Shown here: positions 10,191-19,377 of the stretch, one piece after another
Position numbering within the stretch: position 1 is the first letter of the stretch
Layout: the number at the start of each line of letters is the position of its first letter
Origin: Clostridia bacterium
GTDB taxonomy: Bacteria; Bacillota; Clostridia; UBA1381
Length of the DNA: 64,000 nt
Reading direction: 5' to 3'
Assembly (NCBI GenBank): GCA_026418715.1
Contig: JAOAAV010000062.1
Coordinates: 37,862 to 101,861, forward strand
The notes under the pieces: model-generated
Told to the model about the DNA's origin: nothing
What the model saw: only the letters and a program-made list of their open reading frames with translations
Databases searched by the model: none
Program-made: the position numbers and the translations under genes

Positions 10191-10883
10191 ATGTATGGTT
10201 ATTATTATGACTCTACTTATATATTAGTAATATTTGCGTTTTTAATGACTCTGATTGCATCGGGAGGAGTCAAGGCGACTTTTGCAAAGTACGATAAGGT
10301 AATAAATGCACGGCGTATGACGGGGGCACAGGCGGCAAGAATGATTTTAGACAGAAACGGCCTTCGCCATATACGTGTGGAGCATATAGCCGGCGATCTA
10401 AGTGATCACTATGATCCTAGAGCTGAGGTTATACGTCTGTCCGACAGCACCTATAACTCTGCCTCAATTGCGGCTGTGGGCGTTGCGGCGCACGAGGTGG
10501 GGCATGCCGTTCAGCATGCGGAAGGATATGTTCCGATAAAGGTTAGAAATTCTATTTTGCCTGTTGTCAATATCGGCTCGGCTGTTTCCATGCCTTTGTT
10601 TTTTATAGGCTTGATTATGGGAAGCTATGACCTTGCGATGCTTGGAGTTTTGCTGTTTTCGGGTGTTTTGGTGTTCCAGCTGGTTACTTTGCCTGTCGAG
10701 TTTAACGCAAGCAGACGTGCTTTAGTTACACTGGAGGAGAGTAACCTGCTTTACGATGATGAGGTTAAAAAGGCAGCAAAAGTGCTTCGTGCGGCGGCAA
10801 TGACATATGTTGCGGCTGTTGCGGCAACCGCACTTCAGCTGCTGCGGCTTGTTTTGCTTGCAAACAGAAGCAGAAGGGACTAA
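10191..10883 (+). CDS. Membrane zinc metallopeptidase, YugP family
   Basis: 230 aa from ATG 10191 (MYGYYYDSTYILVIFAF) after AAAGGAGG; the tracked start at 10161 overlaps fmt. An N-terminal membrane segment (about residues 8-28) is followed by the HEVGHAVQHAEGY zincin motif near residue 108, then two hydrophobic segments (NIGSAVSMPLFFIGLIMG, AMLGVLLFSGVLVF) and a final hydrophobic stretch. The family is commonly found in this fmt-rsmB interval in Clostridia; the substrate is unknown. Confidence 0.9.
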   Translation: MYGYYYDSTYILVIFAFLMTLIASGGVKATFAKYDKVINARRMTGAQAARMILDRNGLRHIRVEHIAGDLSDHYDPRAEVIRLSDSTYNSASIAAVGVAAHEVGHAVQHAEGYVPIKVRNSILPVVNIGSAVSMPLFFIGLIMGSYDLAMLGVLLFSGVLVFQLVTLPVEFNASRRALVTLEESNLLYDDEVKKAAKVLRAAAMTYVAAVAATALQLLRLVLLANRSRRD

Positions 10884-10890
10884 AGTTGAT

Positions 10891-12219
10891 ATGCCAAACC
10901 CAAGAGAAATAGCACTTTTGACTCTTTATGCCGTTGAATATGAGAATGCGTATTCTAATATGGCTCTAAAGGAACAGCTTGCAAAAAACAGGAGTCTTTC
11001 AAGGGAGGATAAAGCACTTGTCTCCTCACTTGTTTATGGTACAATAAAGCAAAAGCTGACGCTTGATTATGTAATAGCGTACTATTCAAATATAAGCTTC
11101 AAAAAAATATCGAAATATATACTGCAAATTCTGCGTATGGGCATATATCAGCTAATGTTTTTGACTAAAATCCCAAAATCTGCCACAGTAAACGAAAGCG
11201 TGAAGCTTGCCAAACGGTATGGACACGGTGCTTCCGCCGGGTTTGTAAATGCATTGCTTCATTCTGTCATACGGGGCGGAGAGGCAATTTCATATCCCAA
11301 TGATGAAGCCGAATACTTATCGATAAAATATTCTTATCCCATGGATTTGGTCAATCGGTGGATAGAAGATTTTGGGCGGGAATTTGCAGAGGCCTTTATG
11401 GAGGCGTCAAATAAAGAGCCTAAAATGACGATACGCACAAATACGCTTAAAATTACTACTAAAAAGCTTGCGCAAAAGCTTTCTGAAAAGGGTATTTTCT
11501 GTGAGGTGAGCGATATCTATCCGCATGCGATCAATACCTCAGGCTTTGACGTTGCAAGGTCTGATTTATACAATGGCGGTTTTTTCACACCGCAGGATAT
11601 TGCGGCAATGCTGGCAAGCGAGGTTCTTTCGCCGAAACCGGGCATGACGGTTTTGGATATGTGCTCAGCGCCTGGCGGGAAGGCGACGCATATGGCGCAG
11701 ATTATGAATAATGAAGGACAGATACTGGCATTTGATATTCATGAGCACAAAATAAAGCTTATTGAAGACAATGCAAAGCGGCTGGGCATTGATATAATAA
11801 AAGGAATATGCAAAGACAGCTCAAAATTTGATGAAAAATATGCAGAATATGCGGATAAAATATTGGCGGATGTGCCATGCTCAGGACTTGGCATTATTCG
11901 CAGAAAACCTGATATTAAATGGAAGGCGCAAGCGGACGAGAGCCTTTTCAATCTGCAGAAGAAAATTTTGGAGAATGCGGCGAGATATCTTAAAAGGGGC
12001 GGGGAAATAGTGTATAGTACCTGCACTGTTGATAAGCGTGAGAATGAGGATATAATCGAGCAATTTTTGATGGAGCATTCCGATTTTGAGCGCGTTAGCA
12101 TAGGGGACAGTTTGCCCGAAAGCTTGAGAAAAGCGACGGCGAAAGACGGGTACGTCACATTTTATCCCAATGTTGATGATATAGACGGCTTTTTTATTTG
12201 CAAGATGAAAAAGAGGTAG
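10891..12219 (+). CDS. rsmB: 16S rRNA (cytosine-967-C5)-methyltransferase RsmB
   Basis: 442 aa from ATG 10891 (MPNPREIALLTLY), preceded by AGAAGGGA; the ORF-track extension overlaps the upstream protease. An N-terminal NusB-like RNA-binding domain (residues 1-130) precedes a SAM methyltransferase domain with MCSAPGGKATHMA (SAM motif), the first cysteine in ADVPCSGLG and the catalytic STCTV. It modifies 16S rRNA during ribosome maturation. rlmN starts 3 bases downstream. Confidence 0.96.
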   Translation: MPNPREIALLTLYAVEYENAYSNMALKEQLAKNRSLSREDKALVSSLVYGTIKQKLTLDYVIAYYSNISFKKISKYILQILRMGIYQLMFLTKIPKSATVNESVKLAKRYGHGASAGFVNALLHSVIRGGEAISYPNDEAEYLSIKYSYPMDLVNRWIEDFGREFAEAFMEASNKEPKMTIRTNTLKITTKKLAQKLSEKGIFCEVSDIYPHAINTSGFDVARSDLYNGGFFTPQDIAAMLASEVLSPKPGMTVLDMCSAPGGKATHMAQIMNNEGQILAFDIHEHKIKLIEDNAKRLGIDIIKGICKDSSKFDEKYAEYADKILADVPCSGLGIIRRKPDIKWKAQADESLFNLQKKILENAARYLKRGGEIVYSTCTVDKRENEDIIEQFLMEHSDFERVSIGDSLPESLRKATAKDGYVTFYPNVDDIDGFFICKMKKR

Positions 12220-12222
12220 TTC

Positions 12223-13245
12223 ATGGAGAAGGATCTGAAGGATTTTAGTTTTGAGGAATTGGAAGTTTTTTTAAAAGAGCAGGGAGAGCCGGCTTTTCGC
12301 GCTAAGCAGATTTTTGCATGGCTTCACAAGGGTGTGGAAAGCTTTGATGAAATGACAAACCTTTCCAAGGCGACACGTGCAAAGTTGGATGAAATCAGCT
12401 TTGTGAGCAGGCTTGTGGTCCGTGAAAAATATGTTTCAAAGCTTGACGGGACGGTAAAGTATCTTTTTGAGCTGGAAGACGGCAATTGCATTGAAAGCGT
12501 AATTATGCGGTATAAGCACGGCATCACTATTTGCATATCATCTCAGGTGGGCTGCCGTATGGGCTGCCGTTTTTGCGCATCTACGATAGGCGGACTGTAT
12601 CGAAACCTTACTGCGGGAGAAATTTTAAATCAGGTGATCTTTGCGCAAAAGGATATAGGAGAGAGAATAAGCAATATTGTGATTATGGGTATCGGGGAGC
12701 CTCTTGACAATTATGATAATATAATCAAATTTTTGCACAATGTAAACCATCCCGAAGGAATAAATATCGGATATCGGCATATCTCATTATCGACAAGCGG
12801 AATTGTAGATAAAATCTATTGTCTTGCGAAGGAGAATTTGCCCATTACATTATCTGTGTCGCTTCATGCACCGAATAATGAGATAAGAAATAAAATCATG
12901 CCCGTAAACTCTAAATACCCAATTGAAACATTGCTTCAAGCGTGCAGAGATTATATAAATGTTTCTGGAAGACGAATCAGCTTTGAATATTCTTTGATAA
13001 AGGGAGTAAATGATTCTGTAGATAATGCGAAGGAGCTTGCCGGAAAAATCAAGGGTATGCTTTGTCATGTCAATTTGATACCGGTTAATCCCGTAGAAGA
13101 GCGTGAATATAAAAAAAGCGGATATGAGGATGTGAAAAAGTTTCAAAAGACATTAACGGATTCGGGGATAAATGCTACGGTAAGGCGGGAGCTTGGAAGT
13201 GATATCAGTGCATCCTGTGGACAATTGAGAAAAAAGGTATTATAA
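12223..13245 (+). CDS. rlmN: 23S rRNA (adenine-2503-C2)-methyltransferase RlmN
   Basis: Radical-SAM enzyme that methylates A2503 of 23S rRNA (and often tRNA A37). The cluster cysteines appear as CRMGCRFC near residue 113; the methyl-carrying cysteine is in the C-terminal SASCGQL. GIGEPLDNYDN is the GGEP-like SAM loop. 340 aa, normal length. Organised with rsmB upstream and prpC downstream as in Bacillus. Confidence 0.97.
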   Translation: MEKDLKDFSFEELEVFLKEQGEPAFRAKQIFAWLHKGVESFDEMTNLSKATRAKLDEISFVSRLVVREKYVSKLDGTVKYLFELEDGNCIESVIMRYKHGITICISSQVGCRMGCRFCASTIGGLYRNLTAGEILNQVIFAQKDIGERISNIVIMGIGEPLDNYDNIIKFLHNVNHPEGINIGYRHISLSTSGIVDKIYCLAKENLPITLSVSLHAPNNEIRNKIMPVNSKYPIETLLQACRDYINVSGRRISFEYSLIKGVNDSVDNAKELAGKIKGMLCHVNLIPVNPVEEREYKKSGYEDVKKFQKTLTDSGINATVRRELGSDISASCGQLRKKVL

Positions 13246-13280
13246 TATATACGGCAGTATATTGAAAAGAGGTGAGAGGT

Positions 13281-14003
13281 ATGAGGATAGGCGCGGCAAC
13301 GGACATAGGGATAAAAAGGAAAATAAATGAAGATGCTTTTTTCGTTTACCAGGATTCATTGTTTTTAATCGGGTTTGTCGCCGACGGTATGGGTGGACAT
13401 CAAGCAGGAGAAGTAGCAAGCAAGATGGCGGCGGATTTTATTTATGGTTACATAACGAAAGAATTGAGCGAAGGCATGAACTATGTTGAAGCTGCCGAAG
13501 CTGCGAGACGCGCATTCGTGGAGGCAAATAACGAAATATATATATATGCAAAAAAACATGAGATTTTGCTGGGCATGGGCGCCACATCCACTCTTGCAAT
13601 GGTATATCAAGGCAAGCTGATTACCGCTCATGTGGGGGACAGCAGAGTATATACTATAGGCAGTGAAATTAAAAGAGTCACAAAGGATCATTCTTATGTG
13701 CAGGAGCTTTTGCTGCGTGGAGAGATAAGTGAGGAGCTTGCAAAAAATCATCCCAAAAAAAATTACATTATGAGGGCAATGGGTACGGAAGACACAATAA
13801 AGGTAGATGTTGGGATATATAATTATAATGATGAGATTGTTTTGGTTTGCAGCGACGGACTCACCAATATGGTTGAAGAAGAGGAAATTAAAGATATTAT
13901 TTTAGAAAATGACAATCTTCAGACGGCGGCGGAAAGGCTTGTAGAAAAAGCAAACAGTATGGGTGGAACGGACAATATAACCGTGGTACTGTTTGATAAA
14001 TAG
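13281..14003 (+). CDS. prpC: PP2C-type protein serine/threonine phosphatase
   Basis: 240 aa from ATG 13281 after AAAAGAGGTGAG. Metal-binding PP2C motifs are present: NEDAF near the start, DGMGGHQAGE, GDSR, SDGLTNMV and GGTDNITVV. It reverses phosphorylation by the PrkC kinase encoded next; the pair controls cell-wall growth and translation factors in Firmicutes. The stop lies 31 bases before the prkC start. Confidence 0.96.
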   Translation: MRIGAATDIGIKRKINEDAFFVYQDSLFLIGFVADGMGGHQAGEVASKMAADFIYGYITKELSEGMNYVEAAEAARRAFVEANNEIYIYAKKHEILLGMGATSTLAMVYQGKLITAHVGDSRVYTIGSEIKRVTKDHSYVQELLLRGEISEELAKNHPKKNYIMRAMGTEDTIKVDVGIYNYNDEIVLVCSDGLTNMVEEEEIKDIILENDNLQTAAERLVEKANSMGGTDNITVVLFDK

Positions 14004-14034
14004 TTTTGAATTCTTAGAGAGAAGGGAAAAAGAA

Positions 14035-16008
14035 ATGAGCGATGAGAATTTGATCGGTAAAATGCTTGGGAGAAGATATGAGATAATTGAAAAAATCGGC
14101 ACTGGAGGGATGGCGACTGTTTATAAGGCAAAGTGTCATCTTTTGAATAGATTTGTGGCAGTTAAGGTTCTTCGTGAGGAGCTTAAAAGTGATGAGGAAA
14201 TTGTTAAAAAGTTTAATGTGGAATCACAGTCTGCCGCGAGCTTGTCGCATCATAACATCGTTTCCATTTATGATGTGGGCGAGGAAAACGGAATAAGCTA
14301 TATTGTTATGGAATATGTTGAGGGTATTACGCTGAAAGAATATATCCGGCAAAAGAAAGTCCTTCCATGGCGTGAGGCATGCCAATTTGCCGAGCAGATT
14401 TGTGCCGCTCTTGACCATGCGCACAAGAAACATATTATACATAGGGATATTAAGCCCCATAATATATTGATTACGCACGACCTTACATTAAAAGTGACGG
14501 ATTTCGGGATTGCCCGCGCTGTCAGTTCGGAAACTTTGGTTGTGGGAAGCACTGCTCTCGGATCGGTGCATTATATCTCTCCGGAGCAGGCAAGAGGCGG
14601 TTATACGGATGAACGTTCGGACATATACTCTATGGGGGTCGTTCTTTATGAGATGCTTACTGGAAAGGTTCCGTTTGACGGTGAAAATCCTGTATCTATT
14701 GCACTCATGCACATTGAAAAGGAAGCAAAAAACATAAAAGAAATAAATCCGGATGTTCCGGACAATGTTGTACAGATTGTAATCAAGGCTATGGCAAAGG
14801 AGCAGCATTTAAGATATCAAACGGCAATGGCGATGCTGAATGATTTAAAGAATGCAGTAGGAGAGGATTATAAAAAAGATAATAATAAGGCTGAAAGTCC
14901 TGCCGTTGAGGAAATAGGAGGGGAGAAGATGAAAAAAGGAAAAAAGCCTAAAGTCCCTAAGACACCCGAGCAAATAAAAGAGGACAGATTGGCTACGATT
15001 TTGGCGCTTATCACCGTGATTGTAATATTGGGAGTTGCTGCCGGAACATATTTGTTTATAAGAGCAGGCACATATGAGGTCCAAGTTCCTAATCTCATCA
15101 ATATGACACTTGACGAGGCAAAGGCGGCGATTAAGGATACCAAATTTACCATAGAGGAGCCTGTTTCGACAGAGGCATCGGATACGGTGGAAGCTGGAAG
15201 AATTATTTCCCAAGACCCAGGTGCAAATGAGTCTGTGAAAAAAAACACTAAAATCAAGCTTGTGGTAAGTTCGGGGAAAAGTACGGCAGCAGGCGATATT
15301 GAAGTGCCGAATGTGGTGAATTTAAGTTATGATGCGGCTGTCAAAGCGCTTAAGGACAAAAAGCTCAAATATGAAAAAACGGAAGAGACAAGCGAAACGG
15401 TGAGTGAAAATACAGTCATCCGCCAGTCGCCAGAAAGCGGGACAAAGGTTGCCGAAAATACGGTTGTAAAGCTGTATGTGAGCACGGGTTCAAAAGAAAA
15501 GGTCTCTGTTCCTGATTTGAGTGGTGAAACCAGAGAAAAGGCGGAAAATTCTCTAAAATTGGCGGGGCTTCAGCTTGGCAGCGTAACAAAGGAAAATTCG
15601 GACAGCCCTGTCGGAACGGTTATAAAGCAGAGCCCAGCAAAAAACAGCCAGGTTTCAAAAAATTCTTTTGTCAGCATTGTCTTAAGCAGCGGACCTTCAC
15701 AAACGGAGGAACCTGAAAAGACTTCTCAGCCTACAACTTCGCCGACAAAACGGCCCGCAGCGACATCAACCGCTAATCCAGTGTCAACTGCGGCACCGAA
15801 ACAGAAAATTTTGACTATAACCTTCCCAGAGGGCTACGGCGATACGATTAACGTAAAAGTAGTAGCGAACGGACAAACGATTTATAATAAGCAGCACAGC
15901 AAGTCGGAAGGCGGCGTGAGAATACCCGTACAGGGGACAAAGGATGCGAATGTTCAAATTTATCTCAACGGAAATTTGGTTGAGGAAAAAACGATTGAGT
16001 TTGATTGA
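14035..16008 (+). CDS. prkC: PASTA-domain serine/threonine protein kinase
   Basis: 657 aa from ATG 14035 (MSDENLIGKMLGRRYEI) after GAGAAGGG. Kinase domain at about 14-280: GTGGMATVYKA, VAVKVLRE, HRDIKPHNIL, DFG and SPEQARG are all intact. A basic juxtamembrane stretch and a transmembrane helix (LATILALITVIVILGVAA, about 319-340) follow. Three extracellular PASTA repeats run from about 346 to 557, then a Ser/Thr/Pro linker and a short beta-rich tail. PASTA repeats sense muropeptides or lipid II. Paired with prpC. Confidence 0.97.
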   Translation: MSDENLIGKMLGRRYEIIEKIGTGGMATVYKAKCHLLNRFVAVKVLREELKSDEEIVKKFNVESQSAASLSHHNIVSIYDVGEENGISYIVMEYVEGITLKEYIRQKKVLPWREACQFAEQICAALDHAHKKHIIHRDIKPHNILITHDLTLKVTDFGIARAVSSETLVVGSTALGSVHYISPEQARGGYTDERSDIYSMGVVLYEMLTGKVPFDGENPVSIALMHIEKEAKNIKEINPDVPDNVVQIVIKAMAKEQHLRYQTAMAMLNDLKNAVGEDYKKDNNKAESPAVEEIGGEKMKKGKKPKVPKTPEQIKEDRLATILALITVIVILGVAAGTYLFIRAGTYEVQVPNLINMTLDEAKAAIKDTKFTIEEPVSTEASDTVEAGRIISQDPGANESVKKNTKIKLVVSSGKSTAAGDIEVPNVVNLSYDAAVKALKDKKLKYEKTEETSETVSENTVIRQSPESGTKVAENTVVKLYVSTGSKEKVSVPDLSGETREKAENSLKLAGLQLGSVTKENSDSPVGTVIKQSPAKNSQVSKNSFVSIVLSSGPSQTEEPEKTSQPTTSPTKRPAATSTANPVSTAAPKQKILTITFPEGYGDTINVKVVANGQTIYNKQHSKSEGGVRIPVQGTKDANVQIYLNGNLVEEKTIEFD

Positions 16009-16038
16009 TTTTTTGATGTACGAAACGGAGAGATATGT

Positions 16039-16902
16039 TTGACGGGAGTTATAGTAAAAGGCATAGGAGGATTCTATTACGTAAGGGCGGAGGATGGAGA
16101 ACTTTATGAGTGCAAGGCACGGGGAATTTTCCGAAAAAATAAAATAACCCCGATGATAGGAGATAAAGTAGAAATAGAAGTAAAAAATAACAAGGGCAGT
16201 ATTGTTGCCATATGTGACAGGACAACCACCCTTGTCCGCCCGCCGGTGGCAAATATAGATGCTTTAGTGCTTGTGACTGCGGCGGCATCTCCTGCCCCAA
16301 ATCATTTTTTGATTGATAAAATGCTTGTAAATGTTCAAATAAATCGTATTCTGCCTATTATATGTATTAACAAAATAGATATCGCATCTTGTGATGAACT
16401 GTATGAAATATATACTAAAGCGGGATATGCCGTAGTTTGTACAAGCGCTGAGAAAAATATTGGAATACAGGCCCTGCTTGAGCATATTCAGGGGCATGTG
16501 ACGGCATTTGCAGGTCCTTCTGGCGTTGGAAAGTCCACCATTTTGAATATGCTCACGGGAATGGGGCTTGAAACAGGAGCTGTAAGTGATAAAATAGGTC
16601 GAGGCAAGCATACGACTCGTCACGTTGAGCTTCTTGAGCTTTCTTCAGGTGGGTTTGTATTGGACACGCCCGGTTTTAGCTCTTTTGAGGTTGATGAAAT
16701 TAGGGCAGATGAGCTTGAAGCTTATTTCCCTGAAATTTTTGAGCGTTCGGCGCAATGCAGATTTCGGGGATGCACGCATTTGGCGGAACCTGGATGCAGA
16801 GTAATTGAGGCGGTTGAAAGCGGGCAGATAGCAAGGTCAAGATATACAAGCTATAAAGAGATATATAATTATTTGAAAACCATCAAGGAATGGGAAAAAT
16901 AA
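16039..16902 (+). CDS. rsgA: Ribosome small-subunit-dependent GTPase RsgA
   Basis: Circularly permuted GTPase acting late in 30S assembly. It has an N-terminal OB fold, then the G4 motif NKID before G1 GPSGVGKST and G3 DTPG, which shows the permuted order, and a C-terminal zinc knuckle (CRFRGCTHLAEPGC). TTG 16039 start with ACGGAGAG upstream; 287 aa. Follows prkC as in Bacillus. Confidence 0.96.
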   Translation: MTGVIVKGIGGFYYVRAEDGELYECKARGIFRKNKITPMIGDKVEIEVKNNKGSIVAICDRTTTLVRPPVANIDALVLVTAAASPAPNHFLIDKMLVNVQINRILPIICINKIDIASCDELYEIYTKAGYAVVCTSAEKNIGIQALLEHIQGHVTAFAGPSGVGKSTILNMLTGMGLETGAVSDKIGRGKHTTRHVELLELSSGGFVLDTPGFSSFEVDEIRADELEAYFPEIFERSAQCRFRGCTHLAEPGCRVIEAVESGQIARSRYTSYKEIYNYLKTIKEWEK

Positions 16903-16914
16903 ACGGAGGAAATA

Positions 16915-17556
16915 ATGAAGTTAGCACCATCAATATTATCGGCAGATTTTGGAATACTCAAAGAGCAGGTTCAGGAGGTTGAAGAATCGGGTGCCGAATG
17001 GCTGCACATTGATGTTATGGATGGACATTTTGTGCCGAATATTACGTTTGGCCCTGTTGTAGTGAAGTCAATCAGAAGATATACGAAGCTTTTCTTTGAC
17101 GTGCATTTGATGATATGCAATCCGGAAAAATATATAGAAGAATTTGTAAAGGCAGGGGCGGATTCAATCACATTTCATGCAGAGGCAGTTGAGGATATTG
17201 AGGCGTGTATCGAACTTATAAAATCGTTTCATATAAAAGCTGGGATTGCCATTAATCCAGATACTGATGTTGAGATTATAGTACCGTATCTTGACATGAT
17301 TGATATGGTTTTGATTATGAGTGTGCATCCGGGTTTTGGAGGACAAAAATATATATCCGAGGTTGATGAAAAAATCAGATATTTGAGGAAGATAAAGGGT
17401 GACGAATTTGACATTGAAGTTGACGGGGGTATTAACTCTCAAAACATTGCTCATATTATAGGGTGTGGCGCAAATATTATTGTAGCCGGATCTGCCGTAT
17501 TTGAGGATGATATAGAAAAATCAATTGCAGCCCTTAAAGAGGCGTCAAATATATGA
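16915..17556 (+). CDS. rpe: Ribulose-phosphate 3-epimerase
   Basis: TIM-barrel epimerase of the pentose phosphate pathway. Catalytic and metal motifs: LSADFG, HIDVMDGHFVPN, DVHLMI, SVHPGFGGQ and VDGGI. 213 aa; start after CGGAGG. The stop overlaps the start of thiN by 4 bases (ATGA). Confidence 0.97.
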   Translation: MKLAPSILSADFGILKEQVQEVEESGAEWLHIDVMDGHFVPNITFGPVVVKSIRRYTKLFFDVHLMICNPEKYIEEFVKAGADSITFHAEAVEDIEACIELIKSFHIKAGIAINPDTDVEIIVPYLDMIDMVLIMSVHPGFGGQKYISEVDEKIRYLRKIKGDEFDIEVDGGINSQNIAHIIGCGANIIVAGSAVFEDDIEKSIAALKEASNI

Positions 17557-18167
17557 GAGCCGTCATTATAGGAAACGGCGCCATGCATGATGAGTGTTTT
17601 TATCGTTCGGTACTAAGGGAAAGCGATTATATTATATGCGCCGACGGAGGCTACGACAGAGCTCTAAAATTGGGTATAACTCCAAATATTTTAGTCGGAG
17701 ACCTTGATTCTGTTTGCCATGAACCTGACATTCCTGTAATAAAATACCCTGTAAAAAAGGATATGACTGATGGGGAAATTGCAGTGCGTTATGCTGTGGA
17801 ACATGACTTTGAAGAAATTTTGATGATAGGGTTTACGGGAAACAGGCTCGACCATACGATAAGCAATTTGTTTTTTCTGAAGCTTATTTGCGAAAGCGGC
17901 AAAAAAGGGATGTTGCTTGACGAGCGTAATGAAATTTATTTTTTAAAGGATGAGATAACAGTTTGCGGCAGCGAGGGAGATATTGTATCTATCGTACCGA
18001 TTGGCTGCGATGTCGAAGGCGTATGCACAGAAGGTTTGGAATATCCGCTTTGTAATGAAACTTTGCATTTTTCGAGCAGTCGAGGAATCAGCAATGTTAT
18101 GCTGACTAAAATGTGCAAAATAACCGCCAAAAGCGGGACTGCGCTTGTGATAAAAAGCAGGGATTGA
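17553..18167 (+). CDS. thiN: Thiamine pyrophosphokinase
   Basis: Converts thiamine to thiamine pyrophosphate. Motifs: CADGGYDRA near residue 30, VGDLDSV, GFTGNRLDHTI (active site), and a C-terminal thiamine-binding beta domain with SSSRGISNVML. 204 aa, typical. Together with thiT at 43.3 kb this gives a thiamine salvage route. Part of the rpe transcription unit. Confidence 0.94.
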   Translation: MRAVIIGNGAMHDECFYRSVLRESDYIICADGGYDRALKLGITPNILVGDLDSVCHEPDIPVIKYPVKKDMTDGEIAVRYAVEHDFEEILMIGFTGNRLDHTISNLFFLKLICESGKKGMLLDERNEIYFLKDEITVCGSEGDIVSIVPIGCDVEGVCTEGLEYPLCNETLHFSSSRGISNVMLTKMCKITAKSGTALVIKSRD

Positions 18168-18213
18168 AAGTTGAGATATATAAAGATTGTTCTTTATTTT
18201 TAGGAGAATATAT

Positions 18214-19377
18214 ATGGTTTATTTGGATAATGCCGCAACAACCAAGCCATCTAAGGCGGCAGTCGACGCAATGCTTGTATCTTGTGAGCATTTTGGTAAT
18301 CCGTCGTCGCTTCACAGGGTGGGTTTGAATGCGGAGAAGATAATAAAAAACAGCAGACAGGCGGTAAGTCGTCTGATTGGCGTTGATGCAGGGAAAATTT
18401 ATTTTACGTCCGGCGGGACAGAGGCAAATAATATGGCGATTTTAGGATGTGCCTTTCAAAACGAGAAAAAAGGCAGACACCTTGTAACCACAAAAATAGA
18501 GCATCCTTCCGTGCTTGAGGTTTTTAAGTTTTTAGAAAAAGCGGGCTTTGAGGTTTCCTTTGTCGGTGTCGATCAAAACGGGATTATGAGGATTGACGAA
18601 TTTGAAGCCGTATTGCGTGAAGATACGGTTTTAGTGAGTGTTATGAGCGTAAATAATGAAACCGGAATGATCCAGCCTGTGGATAAGCTTAAGGCGATTA
18701 TGGGAAGGAAAAGTCCCAAAGCGGCTTTGCACTCGGATGCTGTGCAAGCATTCGGAAAAATAGTAATAAATCCGAGGGCATGGGGAATAAATCTTCTCAG
18801 TATGAGTGCGCACAAAGTGCACGGTATAAAGGGAACGGGTGCGCTCTATGCCGACGGTGTGAGCATAAGACCTCTGTTTGCCGGCGGAGGACAGGAGAAA
18901 AATATGCGATCCGGTACCGAAAACGTGGTTGGGATTGCCGCATTTGGAGCGGTAGCTGGAGAAATTGATATAACGAAAAACAGGGAAAAGGCACTCTTAT
19001 TGAGGAAGAGACTGGAGCAGGGCATACTTTCAAATATAGACGACGTTAAAATAAACGGTTCCGATGAATTTGCATCAGGATTTATTTTAAATGTATCATT
19101 TTTGGGAGTAAAGTCGGAAGTGCTTTTGCATTCGCTTGAAAACAGAGGAATTTATGTATCATCAGGGTCGGCGTGTTCCTCGAACAAGTCTGCGCAAAAT
19201 TACGTTTTAGCGGCTATGGGACGGTCAAAAGAAGAAATAGACGGTGCAATTCGTTTCAGCCTAAGCAATGAGAATACCGATGGCGACATAGACTTTTGCA
19301 TCGACGTTCTGAAAACAGAGGTTGCCAACATAAGAAAATATGTGAGGGGAAGAAATGAAAGAAATCATCATGGTTAA
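18214..19377 (+). CDS. Cysteine desulfurase (NifS/IscS class)
   Basis: PLP enzyme that moves sulfur from cysteine to an acceptor. 387 aa from ATG 18214 (MVYLDNAATTKPS) after TAGGAGA. Visible: GGTEANNM, the PLP lysine in SAHKVHGIKGTG, RSGTENVVG and the persulfide cysteine in SSGSACSS. Its end overlaps thiI by 23 bases, so its likely partner is ThiI for tRNA 4-thiouridine rather than general Fe-S assembly. The same arrangement (NifZ-ThiI) is known in Bacillus. Confidence 0.94.
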   Translation: MVYLDNAATTKPSKAAVDAMLVSCEHFGNPSSLHRVGLNAEKIIKNSRQAVSRLIGVDAGKIYFTSGGTEANNMAILGCAFQNEKKGRHLVTTKIEHPSVLEVFKFLEKAGFEVSFVGVDQNGIMRIDEFEAVLREDTVLVSVMSVNNETGMIQPVDKLKAIMGRKSPKAALHSDAVQAFGKIVINPRAWGINLLSMSAHKVHGIKGTGALYADGVSIRPLFAGGGQEKNMRSGTENVVGIAAFGAVAGEIDITKNREKALLLRKRLEQGILSNIDDVKINGSDEFASGFILNVSFLGVKSEVLLHSLENRGIYVSSGSACSSNKSAQNYVLAAMGRSKEEIDGAIRFSLSNENTDGDIDFCIDVLKTEVANIRKYVRGRNERNHHG